A DNA stretch of 64,000 nucleotides from positions 1-64,000 of the forward strand of contig NZ_JAKSYO010000165.1 of the NCBI RefSeq assembly GCF_022829635.1, given 5' to 3'. A program made the position numbers and the translations under genes. Of the stretch, positions 10,079-20,934 are shown in pieces. The first letter of the stretch is position 1. The number at the start of each line of letters is the position of its first letter. The stretch is from Methylobacterium sp. E-066 (GTDB taxonomy: Bacteria; Pseudomonadota; Alphaproteobacteria; Rhizobiales; Beijerinckiaceae). The notes under the pieces were generated by a model. That model was not told the DNA's origin. It was given only the letters and a program-made list of their open reading frames with translations, and ran no database searches.

Positions 10079-10537
10079 TCACCGACCGCCGCGCATATCC
10101 GTCTTGCGTGTCTCGACCGGCGCTCTCGGCGTTCCGAGGCCGATGGCTTTGGCAATCTGGGAGCGTTGCTCGGCGTAGCCCGGGGCGACCATCGGGTAGT
10201 CGGCAGGCAATCCGTAGCGCGCGCGGTAGCTGCGCGGGTCTAGCCCGTGGCCCGCCAGATGCCGCTTCAGCGTCTTGTAAGCTTTGCCATCGATGAAGCT
10301 GATCAGCGTATCCGACGTGATCGACTTACGGATCTGCGCAGGTGTCGCCTTCCGATCGCTTTCGATAGGCGTGTTGGCTGCAACTCCGTTCAGAAGTCCG
10401 CTGACCGCCGCATGAATGCGACCTATGAGTTGCGGAAGCTCGGATATGGGAACCGCATTGTTCGAGACATAGGCCACGACGATATTGCCAGCCAACCCAA
10501 CCGAATTAACGGGACGCCACCCGTCGCCTTCTAACAT
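10079..10537 (-). CDS. Ros/MucR-family regulator lacking the zinc-ligand cysteines
   Basis: 152-residue transcriptional regulator of the Ros/MucR family, which in Rhizobiales silences AT-rich promoters and controls exopolysaccharide and surface genes. The C-terminal domain has the family core KAYKTLKRHLAGHGLDP followed by YGLPADYPMVAP. The two cysteines that normally precede this core (CLEC-G in classical MucR) are replaced (SFIDG), as in the cysteine-less homologues described from Mesorhizobium, which fold without zinc. The start ATG has GGAGAGAGAG upstream. The gene is preceded by a long AT-rich gap, a plausible binding region for the protein itself. Confidence 0.88.
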   Translation of the reverse strand: MLEGDGWRPVNSVGLAGNIVVAYVSNNAVPISELPQLIGRIHAAVSGLLNGVAANTPIESDRKATPAQIRKSITSDTLISFIDGKAYKTLKRHLAGHGLDPRSYRARYGLPADYPMVAPGYAEQRSQIAKAIGLGTPRAPVETRKTDMRGGR

Positions 10538-11234
10538 AAGCTCTCTCTCCGCGATGAGCCGGACATCGATAGTCCGACTGAGGCCGTTGCAGGACTTATA
10601 GTAAGTCTTAGTATTATAGACTCCGGCACTAGCCGCCGCCCCAGCTCAAGCCGCCAGAGACGTAATTTTTGCTCATTGTCTGGTTCAGGCGCATCATTAT
10701 TGGGACGACGTGATCGATATTTAGCTCTTCATTATTATTTTAACGACGAGCCGTAACTAATTATCCATTATTACAAAGAAAATATGGAAATTTAAGAATT
10801 AAATAATCTCTCAGCATTCGTTTTAAAATCGCGATGGTTTAAAGATTTACTTCGCGCATTCAGTTTTTGTCGAGCGCCGGCTCAAACGTGGCTCGGATCG
10901 TCGTGTTTCGGACGCGATCCCCCCCTCTGTCCCTCATCTCCACTGCCATTGCGATTGCATTCGGTCGCGACACCTTCAGCACAAAGACCTTGTCGATCGT
11001 TCACGGCGACTCGGCGCGGGAGCGGTTGAATTCGGTAGGTCCTGCCAGGCCATGTCCCGTGAATACCCGATCTTCGTATGCGTTGAAGGAGTCGCGTCGC
11101 ATGCGATTTCTCAAGGCGTGATCTGGCGGAGCCGGGTGCCTTCGGCCTACTGGGGTACAGTAAACCACGACGGTGCGGCTTCGAATCGGCTATGGCAGCG
11201 CTTATCGTCGGCTATTCGAACGGGCGAGGGCCAG
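10538..11234. other. AT-rich intergenic region between mucR-like and araC-like genes
   Basis: Almost 700 bases without a convincing gene. From about 10590 to 10870 the sequence is strikingly AT-rich for this genome, with runs such as TTATTATTTTAACG and AATTTAAGAATTAAATAA. Promoters of the two divergent regulators must lie here. Frames present in the right half have no protein-like character. Confidence 0.6.
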
Positions 11235-12194
11235 GTGAAAACCGTTTTCACGACAGAACACGTCCACCCGCGCGATCGGTTCGATTTCTGGCACGACGTT
11301 GCCCGAAAGGATGTCGTCGATCACGCCTCCACGCCGCGATGCCGGAACACATTTCGCGCTCAGCTTCGCTCAGGGTCGGTCGGCTCCATTGGGCTTGTTT
11401 CGTTCCAGAATTCGGAGATGTCGGTCACTCACACACGCCATCACATCGCGCACGCGAACACCGACGAGCTCTTCGTCTGTCGGCAATTCGGTGGTCGGAT
11501 CGCTCTGGAGCAAGACGGCCGCCAAGTCGTACTCGAGCCGGGGGACATCACGCTGATTGACCCAAGCTTGCAATACCAGGGACGGTTTTCCGAAGCGTCA
11601 GAGGTGCTTGTGTTGAAGGTTCCACGGCAGCTCATGGAGGCCCGGCTCGGGCAGACTCGGGAGATGACGGCGCGCACGATCAAGCCCGGCACGGCCGAGA
11701 CCGGTCTGCTCTCGGCAAGCCTTGCGATGCTGCCGTTCCACACGCCGGAGGCGGGCTCGACCGCGGAAGCGCTCCTGGAGCCGCACCTGCTTGATCTGAT
11801 CACCCTGTCGGTCGGTCAGACGATGGGGCAGGACAGGGGGCGGACGTCGTCGTCCCGCTCACTCGTCCGCGTGCGACTGCGGGCCGTGATCGAAGCGCGC
11901 TTGGCTGACCGAACGCTCGATGCCGGCTCGGTCGCAAGCGCAGCCGGGGTCAGCGTGCGATACGCCAATGCGGTGCTGGCCGACGAGAGCACGTCGATCG
12001 TGCAGCTCATCCAGGCGCGGCGCCTCGCGCGTTGCCGGCAGGCGCTGGAAGACCCCATGCAGAAAGGCCGAACCGTCAGCGAGATCGCCTATGGCTGGGG
12101 GTTTTCGGACATGACCCATTTCGGCCGCCGGTTCAAAGCCGCCTATGACGTCTTGCCCAGCGAGCATCGTCGGCGCGCAGCACGGAGCGACTGA
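11235..12194 (+). CDS. AraC/XylS-family transcriptional regulator
   Basis: 319-residue regulator. The N-terminal part (FTTEHVHPRDRFDFWHDV, then a cupin-like stretch with LEPGDITLIDP) matches the AraC-binding-like domain of FeaR/XylS-type regulators. The C-terminal 100 residues form a double helix-turn-helix (IVQLIQARRLARCRQAL and VSEIAYGWGFSDMTHFGRRFKAAY). I place the start at the GTG of 11235, which has GGGCGAGGG upstream; a longer frame from 11052 has no protein-like N-terminus. Its target is unknown; the luciferase-like gene downstream is the nearest candidate. Confidence 0.85.
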   Translation: MKTVFTTEHVHPRDRFDFWHDVARKDVVDHASTPRCRNTFRAQLRSGSVGSIGLVSFQNSEMSVTHTRHHIAHANTDELFVCRQFGGRIALEQDGRQVVLEPGDITLIDPSLQYQGRFSEASEVLVLKVPRQLMEARLGQTREMTARTIKPGTAETGLLSASLAMLPFHTPEAGSTAEALLEPHLLDLITLSVGQTMGQDRGRTSSSRSLVRVRLRAVIEARLADRTLDAGSVASAAGVSVRYANAVLADESTSIVQLIQARRLARCRQALEDPMQKGRTVSEIAYGWGFSDMTHFGRRFKAAYDVLPSEHRRRAARSD

Positions 12195-12523
12195 AGGTCG
12201 GTCTCGCGCTTCGAAACGCATCCCCCGGACGAGCCCCTGTCAGGCCGCAGCAGACGTCTCGGTCTGGCGCCGGCGGAGGTGGTGTCTCGTCAGGTCGGTG
12301 GGCTCGGCCCTGCGGCCCAGCTTCGACGGCGACGCCCGCGAGAGCGGGAGCGGCGGCAGGAGCGACAGGGCGCAGGGCGGCCCTCCTTCAGGCCATCGGT
12401 TCAGGCTGTTCGTCTGCGCGCCACGAAAAGCGCTCGGATCCGGCTGATATGCGTCAGGGCTCAAGGGCTCGGAACGTGATTGCTGAACGAAGCAAGACGA
12501 CGGCCGACCTCCGGAGTTTTCTC

Positions 12524-13489
12524 ATGCTTCAGCCCTCCGGCGCAGTGGACCCGAGCGGCACCCCTGGGTTCCGGCGCATGTTCGCCCCGGGCCGCCTGAC
12601 GGTCGGCGTCTTCTTCCCCATCGAGGCCTTCCAACGCGACCAGCCGACCATGCGCGATCAGGAGCGTCTGGCGGTTCGGGCGGAGGAACTGGGCTACGCG
12701 GCGCTCTGGACCCGCGACGTGCCCTTGCGGGATCCCAACTTCGGAGACCTCGGGCAGGTCTACGACCCATGGGTCTGGCTCGGCTGGATCGCCGCGCAAA
12801 CACGCGCGATTGCCCTGGCGACGGGGTCGATCGTCCTGCCTCTCCGCCACCCGATCCATACCGCCAAGGCCGCCGCCTCCGTGGACCGCCTGTCCGGAGG
12901 CCGGCTCGTCATGGGGGTGGCCTCTGGTGACCGGCCAATCGAATTTCCGGCCTTCGGCGTACCCGCGGACGAGCGCGACGTCTTGTTTCGCGAGAGCTTC
13001 GCCGTCATCCGGACACTCCTCGAAGAGTCATTCCCAACTCTGCGCTCGCGCTTCGGAGATATGCTCGGCACCGTCGACCTGGTGCCGAAGCCGATCGGAC
13101 GGCTGCCCCTCCTCGTCACCGGATCGAGCCGGCAGAGTCCGGAGTGGATCGCCGAACACGCGGACGGCTGGATCACCTACCCCCGCTCGATCGAGCGCCA
13201 AGCCGAACTTGCGGCGCGATGGCGGGCCACCGCGGCAGAGGTGGCGCCGGGCACCTTCAAGCCCTTCGCTCAATCCCTCTACGTCGATCTGCACACCGAT
13301 CCGGATCACCCTCCGCAACCCATCCACCTCGGGTTCCGCAGCGGTCGCAAAGTCCTGCTCGACTTTCTCGTCGCGCTCCGCTCGATCGGCGTCCACCACG
13401 TCATCCTGAACCTCAAGTACGGCGCCCGCAGCGCGAGCGAGGTCCTTGAAGAGATCGGCCTCGAGGTGTTGCCGCAGCTGAAGGCCTAG
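12524..13489 (+). CDS. luciferase-like (LLM) flavin-dependent oxidoreductase
   Basis: 321-residue member of the bacterial-luciferase-like superfamily, FMN/F420-type TIM barrel. It has the subgroup motifs WTRDVPLRDP, LATGSIVLPLRHPIHTAKAAASVDRLSGGR and GVASGDRPIEFPAFG, typical of the 'BA3436-type' luciferase oxidoreductases. The ATG at 12524 has CCGGAG seven bases upstream, so I prefer it to a frame extension starting at 12449. The substrate is unknown. It converges on the Crp/Fnr gene with a four-base overlap of the two stop regions. The 12195-12523 gap holds no recognisable gene. Confidence 0.85.
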   Translation: MLQPSGAVDPSGTPGFRRMFAPGRLTVGVFFPIEAFQRDQPTMRDQERLAVRAEELGYAALWTRDVPLRDPNFGDLGQVYDPWVWLGWIAAQTRAIALATGSIVLPLRHPIHTAKAAASVDRLSGGRLVMGVASGDRPIEFPAFGVPADERDVLFRESFAVIRTLLEESFPTLRSRFGDMLGTVDLVPKPIGRLPLLVTGSSRQSPEWIAEHADGWITYPRSIERQAELAARWRATAAEVAPGTFKPFAQSLYVDLHTDPDHPPQPIHLGFRSGRKVLLDFLVALRSIGVHHVILNLKYGARSASEVLEEIGLEVLPQLKA

Positions 13490-14190
13490 CTCGGCCCGCG
13501 CATCAGACCGCCGCTCATGCGCTGAAGGGCGCCCGGATTCAGGAGGGTCACGTAGCGACCCTGCGTGGTGATCAGCCCGTCGCGGCGCAGCGTGGTGAAT
13601 GTCCGACTCACGGTCTCGCTCGAGAGGCCGAGATAGTCCCCGATGTCGGTGCGCGACATCGGCAGATCGATCGATCGCGTGGTGGAAACTCTGCCCATGA
13701 AGTCGAGCAGGAAGTACGCGAGCTTCTGAGCGGCGCTGGCGCGACCGATCACTGAAAGATCCTCAGCCCGCTCGGCCATCCGCAGAAGCCATGACCAGAG
13801 CGCGTTCGCGATCTGTGAGTCCGATGCCGCAAGCGCGTCCAACTGGGAACGGGAACAGCGTACGGCCCGCGTGTCGCTGACCGCCTCGGCGGACGAGGCA
13901 TGCCGTTGGGCGCGCTCCATCCCGAAGAACTCCCCGGAGAGATGGAAGCCGCGCACGACCCGATTGCCATCGCGGCTGACATTGATCGTGCGGACCATGC
14001 CGGCAACCACGCAGTAGACGAAATCTCCGACATCGCCTTCGGCGTAGAGGGTCGCGCCAGGGGAGAAATGGTCGACCCGCCCGAGCGACGCGATGCGAGC
14101 GAGTGTGAGATCGCCGGTGCCCCAAGCCAACGCGGGTGGCCAAGTGCCGTGAGGGCCGGGAGCGGGCAATACGTGACCATACTGCAGCAT
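13486..14190 (-). CDS. Crp/Fnr-family transcriptional regulator
   Basis: 234-residue regulator with an N-terminal cyclic-nucleotide-binding-like beta-roll (LYAEGDVGDFVYCVVAGMVRT, then GEFFGME) and a C-terminal winged helix (MSRTDIGDYLGLSSETVSRTFTTLRRDGLI). The recognition helix (E-SR pattern) is of the FNR/FixK type. There is no N-terminal cysteine cluster, so direct oxygen sensing by Fe-S is unlikely; it resembles FixK/FnrN-derived stress regulators. The ATG at 14190 is preceded by GGGGAG and is preferred over one at 14211. It is divergent from the peroxiredoxin-DsbA-chaperone genes and may control them (inference). Confidence 0.9.
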   Translation of the reverse strand: MLQYGHVLPAPGPHGTWPPALAWGTGDLTLARIASLGRVDHFSPGATLYAEGDVGDFVYCVVAGMVRTINVSRDGNRVVRGFHLSGEFFGMERAQRHASSAEAVSDTRAVRCSRSQLDALAASDSQIANALWSWLLRMAERAEDLSVIGRASAAQKLAYFLLDFMGRVSTTRSIDLPMSRTDIGDYLGLSSETVSRTFTTLRRDGLITTQGRYVTLLNPGALQRMSGGLMRGPS

Positions 14191-14222
14191 GATGCTCCCC
14201 TGTGGTGGCATTCATAGATCGA

Positions 14223-14246
14223 GCATTGTCACATTTCGCACAATGC
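14223..14246. promoter_or_regulatory. inverted repeat upstream of crp/fnr-like gene
   Basis: GCATTGT, ten bases, ACAATGC: a perfect 7-base inverted repeat about 33 bases before the start of the Crp/Fnr gene. The size and spacing suit a dimeric regulator. It does not match the canonical FNR site TTGAT-N4-ATCAA. Confidence 0.45.
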
Positions 14247-14750
14247 GGAGAACACCTAGGGACTATCCCGGACCCGACCGCATCACCGTGAGCGCCACGC
14301 TCTTCGCTGGCGCCCCGGTCCGAGCCGCATGCACCCGAAACGGCAAGGGACTGACGCCCGTCAGGGCGACGCGCGCGGACCGGAGCAACATTCCCCGCGT
14401 CTTCGCCCTTCCTGGCAAGGACAGCCCAGTGATCAACGAGCGGATGTCGGATGCAAAGCGCCGGAGCCGTGGCATTCCGGGTGTCGCGCAGCGCCATGTT
14501 GAAGCCCGGCAGCAACCTTGCCATCGCAGCCCTGGTCGGGGCGACCGCGCGCGCTCGCACGCCGTCGAACGCCGCGGCGTCGACGTGCCTGCAAGGGCGC
14601 TGAAGAAGGGGCTTGAATCCCCTGACCGCGTCCGAACTTCGCGCCGAAACGGCGTAGCTTGCGCCGGTTCAGACGTATCCGAAGGCGCCGGAACTGATGC
14701 GTGTCAGTGTTGTGATCCCCCATCTCGTAGTTGGATGCGGAGTGACCGCT
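14247..14750. other. intergenic, no gene recognised
   Basis: About 500 bases between the palindrome and the repeat element. Open frames exist on both strands because of the high G+C, but none has a protein-like sequence or a supported start. Promoters for the plus-strand stress genes may lie here. Confidence 0.5.
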
Positions 14751-14822
14751 CTAGAGCGCTCGCCGCCGAAGTGGATGCCGGTTCGGCGTCAGCGAGCGCG
14801 TCACAGCAAGAACTTAGAGGCC
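14751..14822 (+). repeat. small dispersed repeat, copy A
   Basis: A roughly 70-base element starting CTAGAGCGCTCGCCGCCGAA and ending ACTTAGAGGCC. It recurs in inverted orientation at 18150-18217 with only a few mismatches. The core CCGAA...CCGGTTCGG is itself partly palindromic, like the small intergenic mosaic elements of Rhizobiales. It ends 16 bases before the peroxiredoxin start. Confidence 0.8.
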
Positions 14823-14838
14823 TTCAAGGAGATTCGGG

Positions 14839-15351
14839 ATGGGACAAGTCTTGGCACCCGGGGTTACGGCGCCCGATTTCACGCTCCGTGTCACACCCGA
14901 TCAGACTCTATCGCTCGGCGATCTGCGCGGGCGGCCAGCTGTTCTCGCGTTCTATCCCGCAGATTGGAGCCCCGTCTGTGGAGATCAGATGGCGATCTAC
15001 AATCAGGTGCTGCCGGAATTCAGGACTTACGACGCCGAAGTCGTCGGAATTTCCGTCGATAGTGCCTGGTGCCATCAGGCCTTCGCCGAGACACGCCACC
15101 TTCATTTTCCGCTGCTCGCAGACTTCGAGCCGAAGGGCGCCACCGCCAGGCAATACGGCGCCTACCGCGACGGCGAAGGTGTCTGCGAGCGGGCGCTCTT
15201 CGTCGTGGATCGCGACGGGATCATCTTCTGGAGCTACCGCTCCCCGATCGCCGTCAACCCCGGTGCAGACGGCATCCTCGATGCGCTGGAACGGCTTGAG
15301 ACCCAGGAGAAAAGCCATGGCCGAACTCAGAGTGCCGGTTTCGGCCGCTGA
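14839..15351 (+). CDS. peroxiredoxin (AhpC/TSA family)
   Basis: 170-residue thiol peroxidase, cytoplasmic. The peroxidatic cysteine is Cys47 in PADWSPVCGDQM, in place of the common FTPVC. Further cysteines at about 78 and 116 could resolve the sulfenate. The ending APDFTL near the N-terminus and LFVVDRDGIIFWSY are typical of the family. The 3' end overlaps the next gene by 35 bases in another frame, so the C-terminal residues after about 155 are probably unstructured and translation is likely coupled. It reduces hydrogen or organic peroxides, and the partner reductant may be the thioredoxin-fold protein encoded next (inference). Confidence 0.92.
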   Translation: MGQVLAPGVTAPDFTLRVTPDQTLSLGDLRGRPAVLAFYPADWSPVCGDQMAIYNQVLPEFRTYDAEVVGISVDSAWCHQAFAETRHLHFPLLADFEPKGATARQYGAYRDGEGVCERALFVVDRDGIIFWSYRSPIAVNPGADGILDALERLETQEKSHGRTQSAGFGR

Positions 15352-15847
15352 CCACACCCGAGGTGGCGCCAACGGGCGGGTGGTGCTCGTCGAATACGGT
15401 GACTACGAATGTCCGTATTGCCGTCTCGCGCATGTCCAGGTCCTGCAACTCGGGAAGCACTTCGGCGACGACCTGACCTACGTCTTCCGCCATTTCCCGC
15501 TGACTGAAATCCACCCGCATGCGGAGCCGGCTGCGGAAACCGCCGAGTTCGCGGGTGCACAGGGTCAGTTCTGGGACATGCACGACGCGATCTATGCGCA
15601 TCAGGATCAGCTGAGCCTGCCGTTCCTGATGGAGGCAGCCCGGGCGCTCGGCCTGTCGGCGCGCAGTCTTGAGGCCGCCCTTGTCGAGAAAATCTTTACA
15701 CCGAAGGTGGCGCAGGATTTCCGCGGCGGCGTGAGAAGTGGCGTAAACGGAACGCCAGCCTTCTTCATCAATGGCCATCGGCATGATGGTCCGTTCGACT
15801 ACCAGCATCTGGCGGATGCCATCCAATCTGTGCGTTTCAGGTCGTGA
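15317..15847 (+). CDS. DsbA-type thioredoxin-fold oxidoreductase, CPYC
   Basis: 176-residue protein with the CPYC active site at residues 32-35 (YGDYECPYCRLAH) and a cis-proline segment GVNGTPAFFING. It belongs to the thioredoxin_4/DsbA-like family that also forms the C-terminal domain of some NhaA antiporters. No signal peptide is present, so it acts in the cytoplasm, unlike true DsbA. The start ATG at 15317 lies within the 3' end of the peroxiredoxin gene, preceded by CAGGAGAAAAG. A redox partnership with the peroxiredoxin is likely. Confidence 0.88.
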   Translation: MAELRVPVSAADHTRGGANGRVVLVEYGDYECPYCRLAHVQVLQLGKHFGDDLTYVFRHFPLTEIHPHAEPAAETAEFAGAQGQFWDMHDAIYAHQDQLSLPFLMEAARALGLSARSLEAALVEKIFTPKVAQDFRGGVRSGVNGTPAFFINGHRHDGPFDYQHLADAIQSVRFRS

Positions 15848-16207
15848 CCCCCGCTCTTGGCGGCAGAACCACGCCGGCGGGACCAAATTATAGCGCTCGA
15901 TCTCTTCAAATCCGTTGGCGTCTCGCTGCCCAGCCGCCGGACAAAGCGGTTCGCGTTTTTTTTTGAAGACCAAGGTTCCGACGGCCGTGCCTGCCGGCGC
16001 CAATGCCTGCCACGTGCCAAGACATCGCAAATACCAAGTCTTAAAAATTCAAGACATCAGAGCAAAACTGATCGGCGTCATACCCGCGGGCGCCGCAGGA
16101 TGTAGCATCGACCCGACGCAGCATGCGGCGCCTGCGATAAATACCGGTTCGATTTCGGCCTCGATGTCGATCGGTCTGTCTTGCTCAGACATGAAGGAGT
16201 ATCTCCC
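15848..16207. promoter_or_regulatory. intergenic region upstream of dnaK
   Basis: A 360-base gap without a gene. It holds two direct copies of CAAGACATC (16018-16026 and 16050-16058) and a GTCTT/AAGAC inverted repeat between them (16038-16055). An AAGGAG ribosome site precedes the dnaK ATG. I do not see a good CIRCE element; a sigma-32-type promoter could not be fixed by eye. Confidence 0.4.
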
Positions 16208-18118
<1,911 letters not shown>

Positions 18119-18125
18119 AGCCGTT

Positions 18126-18146
18126 CCCGATCGCGTTGCAATCGGG
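18126..18146 (+). terminator. hairpin after dnaK
   Basis: CCCGAT, nine-base loop, ATCGGG, eight bases after the dnaK stop. There is no T-run, so it is a weak intrinsic terminator at best and could be an extension of the adjoining repeat. Confidence 0.4.
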
Positions 18147-18149
18147 CTC

Positions 18150-18217
18150 GCCTCTAAGTCCTTGATATGACGCGCTCGCTTGCGCCGAACCGGAATCCAT
18201 TTCGGCGGCGAGCGCTC
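18150..18217 (-). repeat. small dispersed repeat, copy B (inverted)
   Basis: Reverse complement of copy A at 14751-14822: it ends GGCGGCGAGCGCTC and starts GCCTCTAAGTCCTTG on the plus strand. The pair brackets the peroxiredoxin, DsbA-like and dnaK genes in opposite orientation. Confidence 0.8.
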
Positions 18218-18317
18218 CAGCACAGCTTCGTACGCAGCATCGCAGCGCGAGGTCTTTGTGCCCGAGCAGGTTCAGAGATTTGTCCGCACTTTATGCGGTA
18301 ACCATCCGAGGTGAGCG

Positions 18318-20906
18318 ATGCGGATCGACACTTACACCGATCATCTCAAGGGCTTGATCCAGGCGGCGCAGAGCTTGGCGCAGCGCAAGGGCCACCAGCG
18401 GCTCACGCCGCTGCATCTCCTGGCGGCGCTGCTCGATGACGAAGACGGCCTGGCCAAACGATTGATTCAATCCGCAGGCGGTCGCCTCGATGGGCTCGCG
18501 TCGGCTCTGGACCGCGAATTGGCAAAGCTTCCGAGCATCGAGGGCGGGGGGGCCGGTCAGATCTTCATGGCGCCCGAAACCGCGCGCCTGTTCGACCAGG
18601 CCGAGGAGCGCGCGCGTGCGGCCGGGGACAGCTTCGTCACGGTCGAATACCTGCTCCTCGCCATAGCGGAGGCCTCGGACAGGCCCGGCGAACTGCTTCG
18701 GGAAGCTGGCGTGACGCCGGCGGCCCTCCATGGCGCCATCGCCGAACTCCGCAAAGGGCGCCGGGCCGACACCGCGTCGGCCGAAGACGGCTACGATGCG
18801 CTGAGGAAGTACACGCGCGATTTCACCGAGGATGCCCGCCAGGGCAAGCTCGATCCGGTCATCGGACGCGACGAGGAGATCCGGCGAACCATCGAAGTTC
18901 TGTCACGCCGGACGAAGAACAATCCCGTGCTGATCGGCGAGCCGGGCGTCGGCAAGACCGCGATCGTCGAAGGGCTTGCCCAGCGCATGGTCAACGGCGA
19001 CGTCCCCGACACCCTGAAGGATCGGCGTCTGCTGTCCCTCGATCTCGGGGCTCTCCTGGCCGGCGCGAAGTATCGGGGCGAGTTCGAGGAGCGGTTGAAG
19101 GCTGTCCTTCAGGAAGTCACGGCTTCGGGGGACGTGATCCTGTTCATCGACGAGCTGCACACCCTCGTCGGCGCCGGAAAAGCCGAGGGGGCGATGGATG
19201 CCTCCAACATGCTCAAGCCCGCCCTGGCCCGGGGCGAGCTGCACTGCATCGGAGCCACCACCCTGGATGAGTATCGCAAGAACATCGAGAAGGATGCCGC
19301 GCTCGCCCGCCGCTTCCAGCCCGTGTTCGTCGGCGAACCCTCCGTCGAGGAGACAATCTCCATCCTGCGCGGTCTCAAGGAGAAGTACGAGCTCCATCAC
19401 GGCGTGCGGATCACCGACAGCGCGATCGTCGCGGCCGCCACGCTGTCCCACCGCTACATCGCGGACCGGTTCCTCCCCGACAAGGCGATCGACCTCGTCG
19501 ACGAAGCCGCGAGCCGGCTCCGGATCGCAGCGGAATCCAAGCCCCGGGAACTCGACGAGATCGACCGCCGCGTGATCCAGCTCAAGATCGAGCGGGAGGC
19601 CCTGAAGAAGGAGACGGATCCGGGCGCACGGGAGCGCCTGAAGAAGGTCGAGGCAGAGCTTGCGACCTTGGAGGCGCAGCAGGCCGAGCTGACGGCACGA
19701 TGGGAGGCCGAGAAGGCGAAGCTCGGAGAAACAAAGCAGCTGAAGGAGCAGGCTGAGCAGGCCAGGATCGAACTTGAGCAGGTCGAGCGACGGGGCGACC
19801 TCAGCCGCGCAGGCGAACTGCTCTACGCCGTGATCCCACAATTGGAGAAACGCCTCGCGCTTGCGATGCAGGCGAGCCAGGGCCGGCTGATCAAGCAAGA
19901 GGTCGCGGCCGAGGACATCGCCGCCGTGGTCGCGCGCTGGACGGGCATTCCCGTCACGCGGATGCTCGAAGGCGAGCGCGACAAGCTGATGGCGATGGAA
20001 GACAAGCTCGGGCAGCGCGTGGTCGGCCAGGGACCGGCGGTCGTGGCCGTGTCCGACGCGGTCCGGCGGGCTCGCGCGGGCCTCCAGGACCCGAACCGGC
20101 CGATCGGCTCCTTCCTGTTTCTCGGGCCGACCGGCGTCGGCAAGACCGAGTTGTGCAAGGCACTGGCTGAATTCCTGTTCGACGATGAGCGGGCGATGCT
20201 GCGCGTCGACATGTCCGAATTCATGGAGAAGCACGCGGTCTCACGGCTCGTCGGCGCGCCGCCCGGCTATGTCGGCTATGAGGAGGGCGGCGTCCTGACG
20301 GAGGCGGTCCGGCGGCGACCCTATCAGGTGATCCTCTTCGACGAGGTCGAGAAGGCCCACCCGGATGTCTTCAATATCCTGCTGCAGGTGCTCGACGACG
20401 GGCGGCTGACGGACGGGCAAGGGAACACGGTCGACTTCCGCAACACGATCATCGTCCTGACCTCGAACCTCGGCGCCGAGTTCCTGGCCGCCCTGATGGA
20501 GGGCCAGCCGGCCGAGGCGGCCCGCGAGCAGGTCATGGAGGTCGTGCGCAGGGCATTCCGGCCGGAATTTCTCAACCGGCTCGACGAGATCATCCTGTTC
20601 AACCGACTGGGCCGCAGCGACATGCGCCGGATCGTCGACATCCAGCTCGAAGGCCTCGAAGTACGATTGGCCGAGCGGAAGATCGCCTTGCGCATCGAGG
20701 ACGCGGCCAAGGACTGGCTCGCCAATGCCGGTTACGATCCGGTCTACGGCGCGCGTCCCCTTAAGCGCGTGATCCAGCGCCATCTGCAGAACCCGCTGGC
20801 CAAGATGCTGCTCACAGGTGCGATCAAGGACGGCGGCACGGTCCCGGTTTTGATCCTGAACGGACAGCTCACCGTCAACGGCTCGAGCTTGGCGCAGGCA
20901 GCCTGA
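18318..20906 (+). CDS. clpB: ATP-dependent disaggregase ClpB
   Basis: 862-residue Hsp100. An N-terminal double Clp-N domain (1-145) is followed by AAA-1 with Walker [10 protein letters not shown] near residue 208 and the [15 protein letters not shown]alker B, the coiled-coil middle domain (about 410-520; [13 protein letters not shown] onward), and AAA-2 with GPTGVGKTE near 603, the pore loop GYVGYEEGG and [11 protein letters not shown]. The middle domain marks it as ClpB rather than ClpA or ClpC. With DnaK, GrpE and a DnaJ in the same unit it should form a complete disaggregation system. The ATG has CCGAGG upstream. Confidence 0.96.
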   Translation: MRIDTYTDHLKGLIQAAQSLAQRKGHQRLTPLHLLAALLDDEDGLAKRLIQSAGGRLDGLASALDRELAKLPSIEGGGAGQIFMAPETARLFDQAEERARAAGDSFVTVEYLLLAIAEASDRPGELLREAGVTPAALHGAIAELRKGRRADTASAEDGYDALRKYTRDFTEDARQGKLDPVIGRDEEIRRTIEVLSRRTKNNPVLIGEPGVGKTAIVEGLAQRMVNGDVPDTLKDRRLLSLDLGALLAGAKYRGEFEERLKAVLQEVTASGDVILFIDELHTLVGAGKAEGAMDASNMLKPALARGELHCIGATTLDEYRKNIEKDAALARRFQPVFVGEPSVEETISILRGLKEKYELHHGVRITDSAIVAAATLSHRYIADRFLPDKAIDLVDEAASRLRIAAESKPRELDEIDRRVIQLKIEREALKKETDPGARERLKKVEAELATLEAQQAELTARWEAEKAKLGETKQLKEQAEQARIELEQVERRGDLSRAGELLYAVIPQLEKRLALAMQASQGRLIKQEVAAEDIAAVVARWTGIPVTRMLEGERDKLMAMEDKLGQRVVGQGPAVVAVSDAVRRARAGLQDPNRPIGSFLFLGPTGVGKTELCKALAEFLFDDERAMLRVDMSEFMEKHAVSRLVGAPPGYVGYEEGGVLTEAVRRRPYQVILFDEVEKAHPDVFNILLQVLDDGRLTDGQGNTVDFRNTIIVLTSNLGAEFLAALMEGQPAEAAREQVMEVVRRAFRPEFLNRLDEIILFNRLGRSDMRRIVDIQLEGLEVRLAERKIALRIEDAAKDWLANAGYDPVYGARPLKRVIQRHLQNPLAKMLLTGAIKDGGTVPVLILNGQLTVNGSSLAQAA

Positions 20907-20934
20907 CATCACCGGCGTTGGAAGGAGGCATGGG

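Noticed and set aside
10867-11121. 84-codon frame between the mucR-like and araC-like genes
   Set aside because: No ribosome site, TTG start and no protein-like pattern.
14189-15316. Long in-frame extension upstream of the DsbA-like protein
   Set aside because: Passes through the palindrome, the repeat and the peroxiredoxin gene in the wrong frame; the CPYC protein has its own ATG and ribosome site at 15317.
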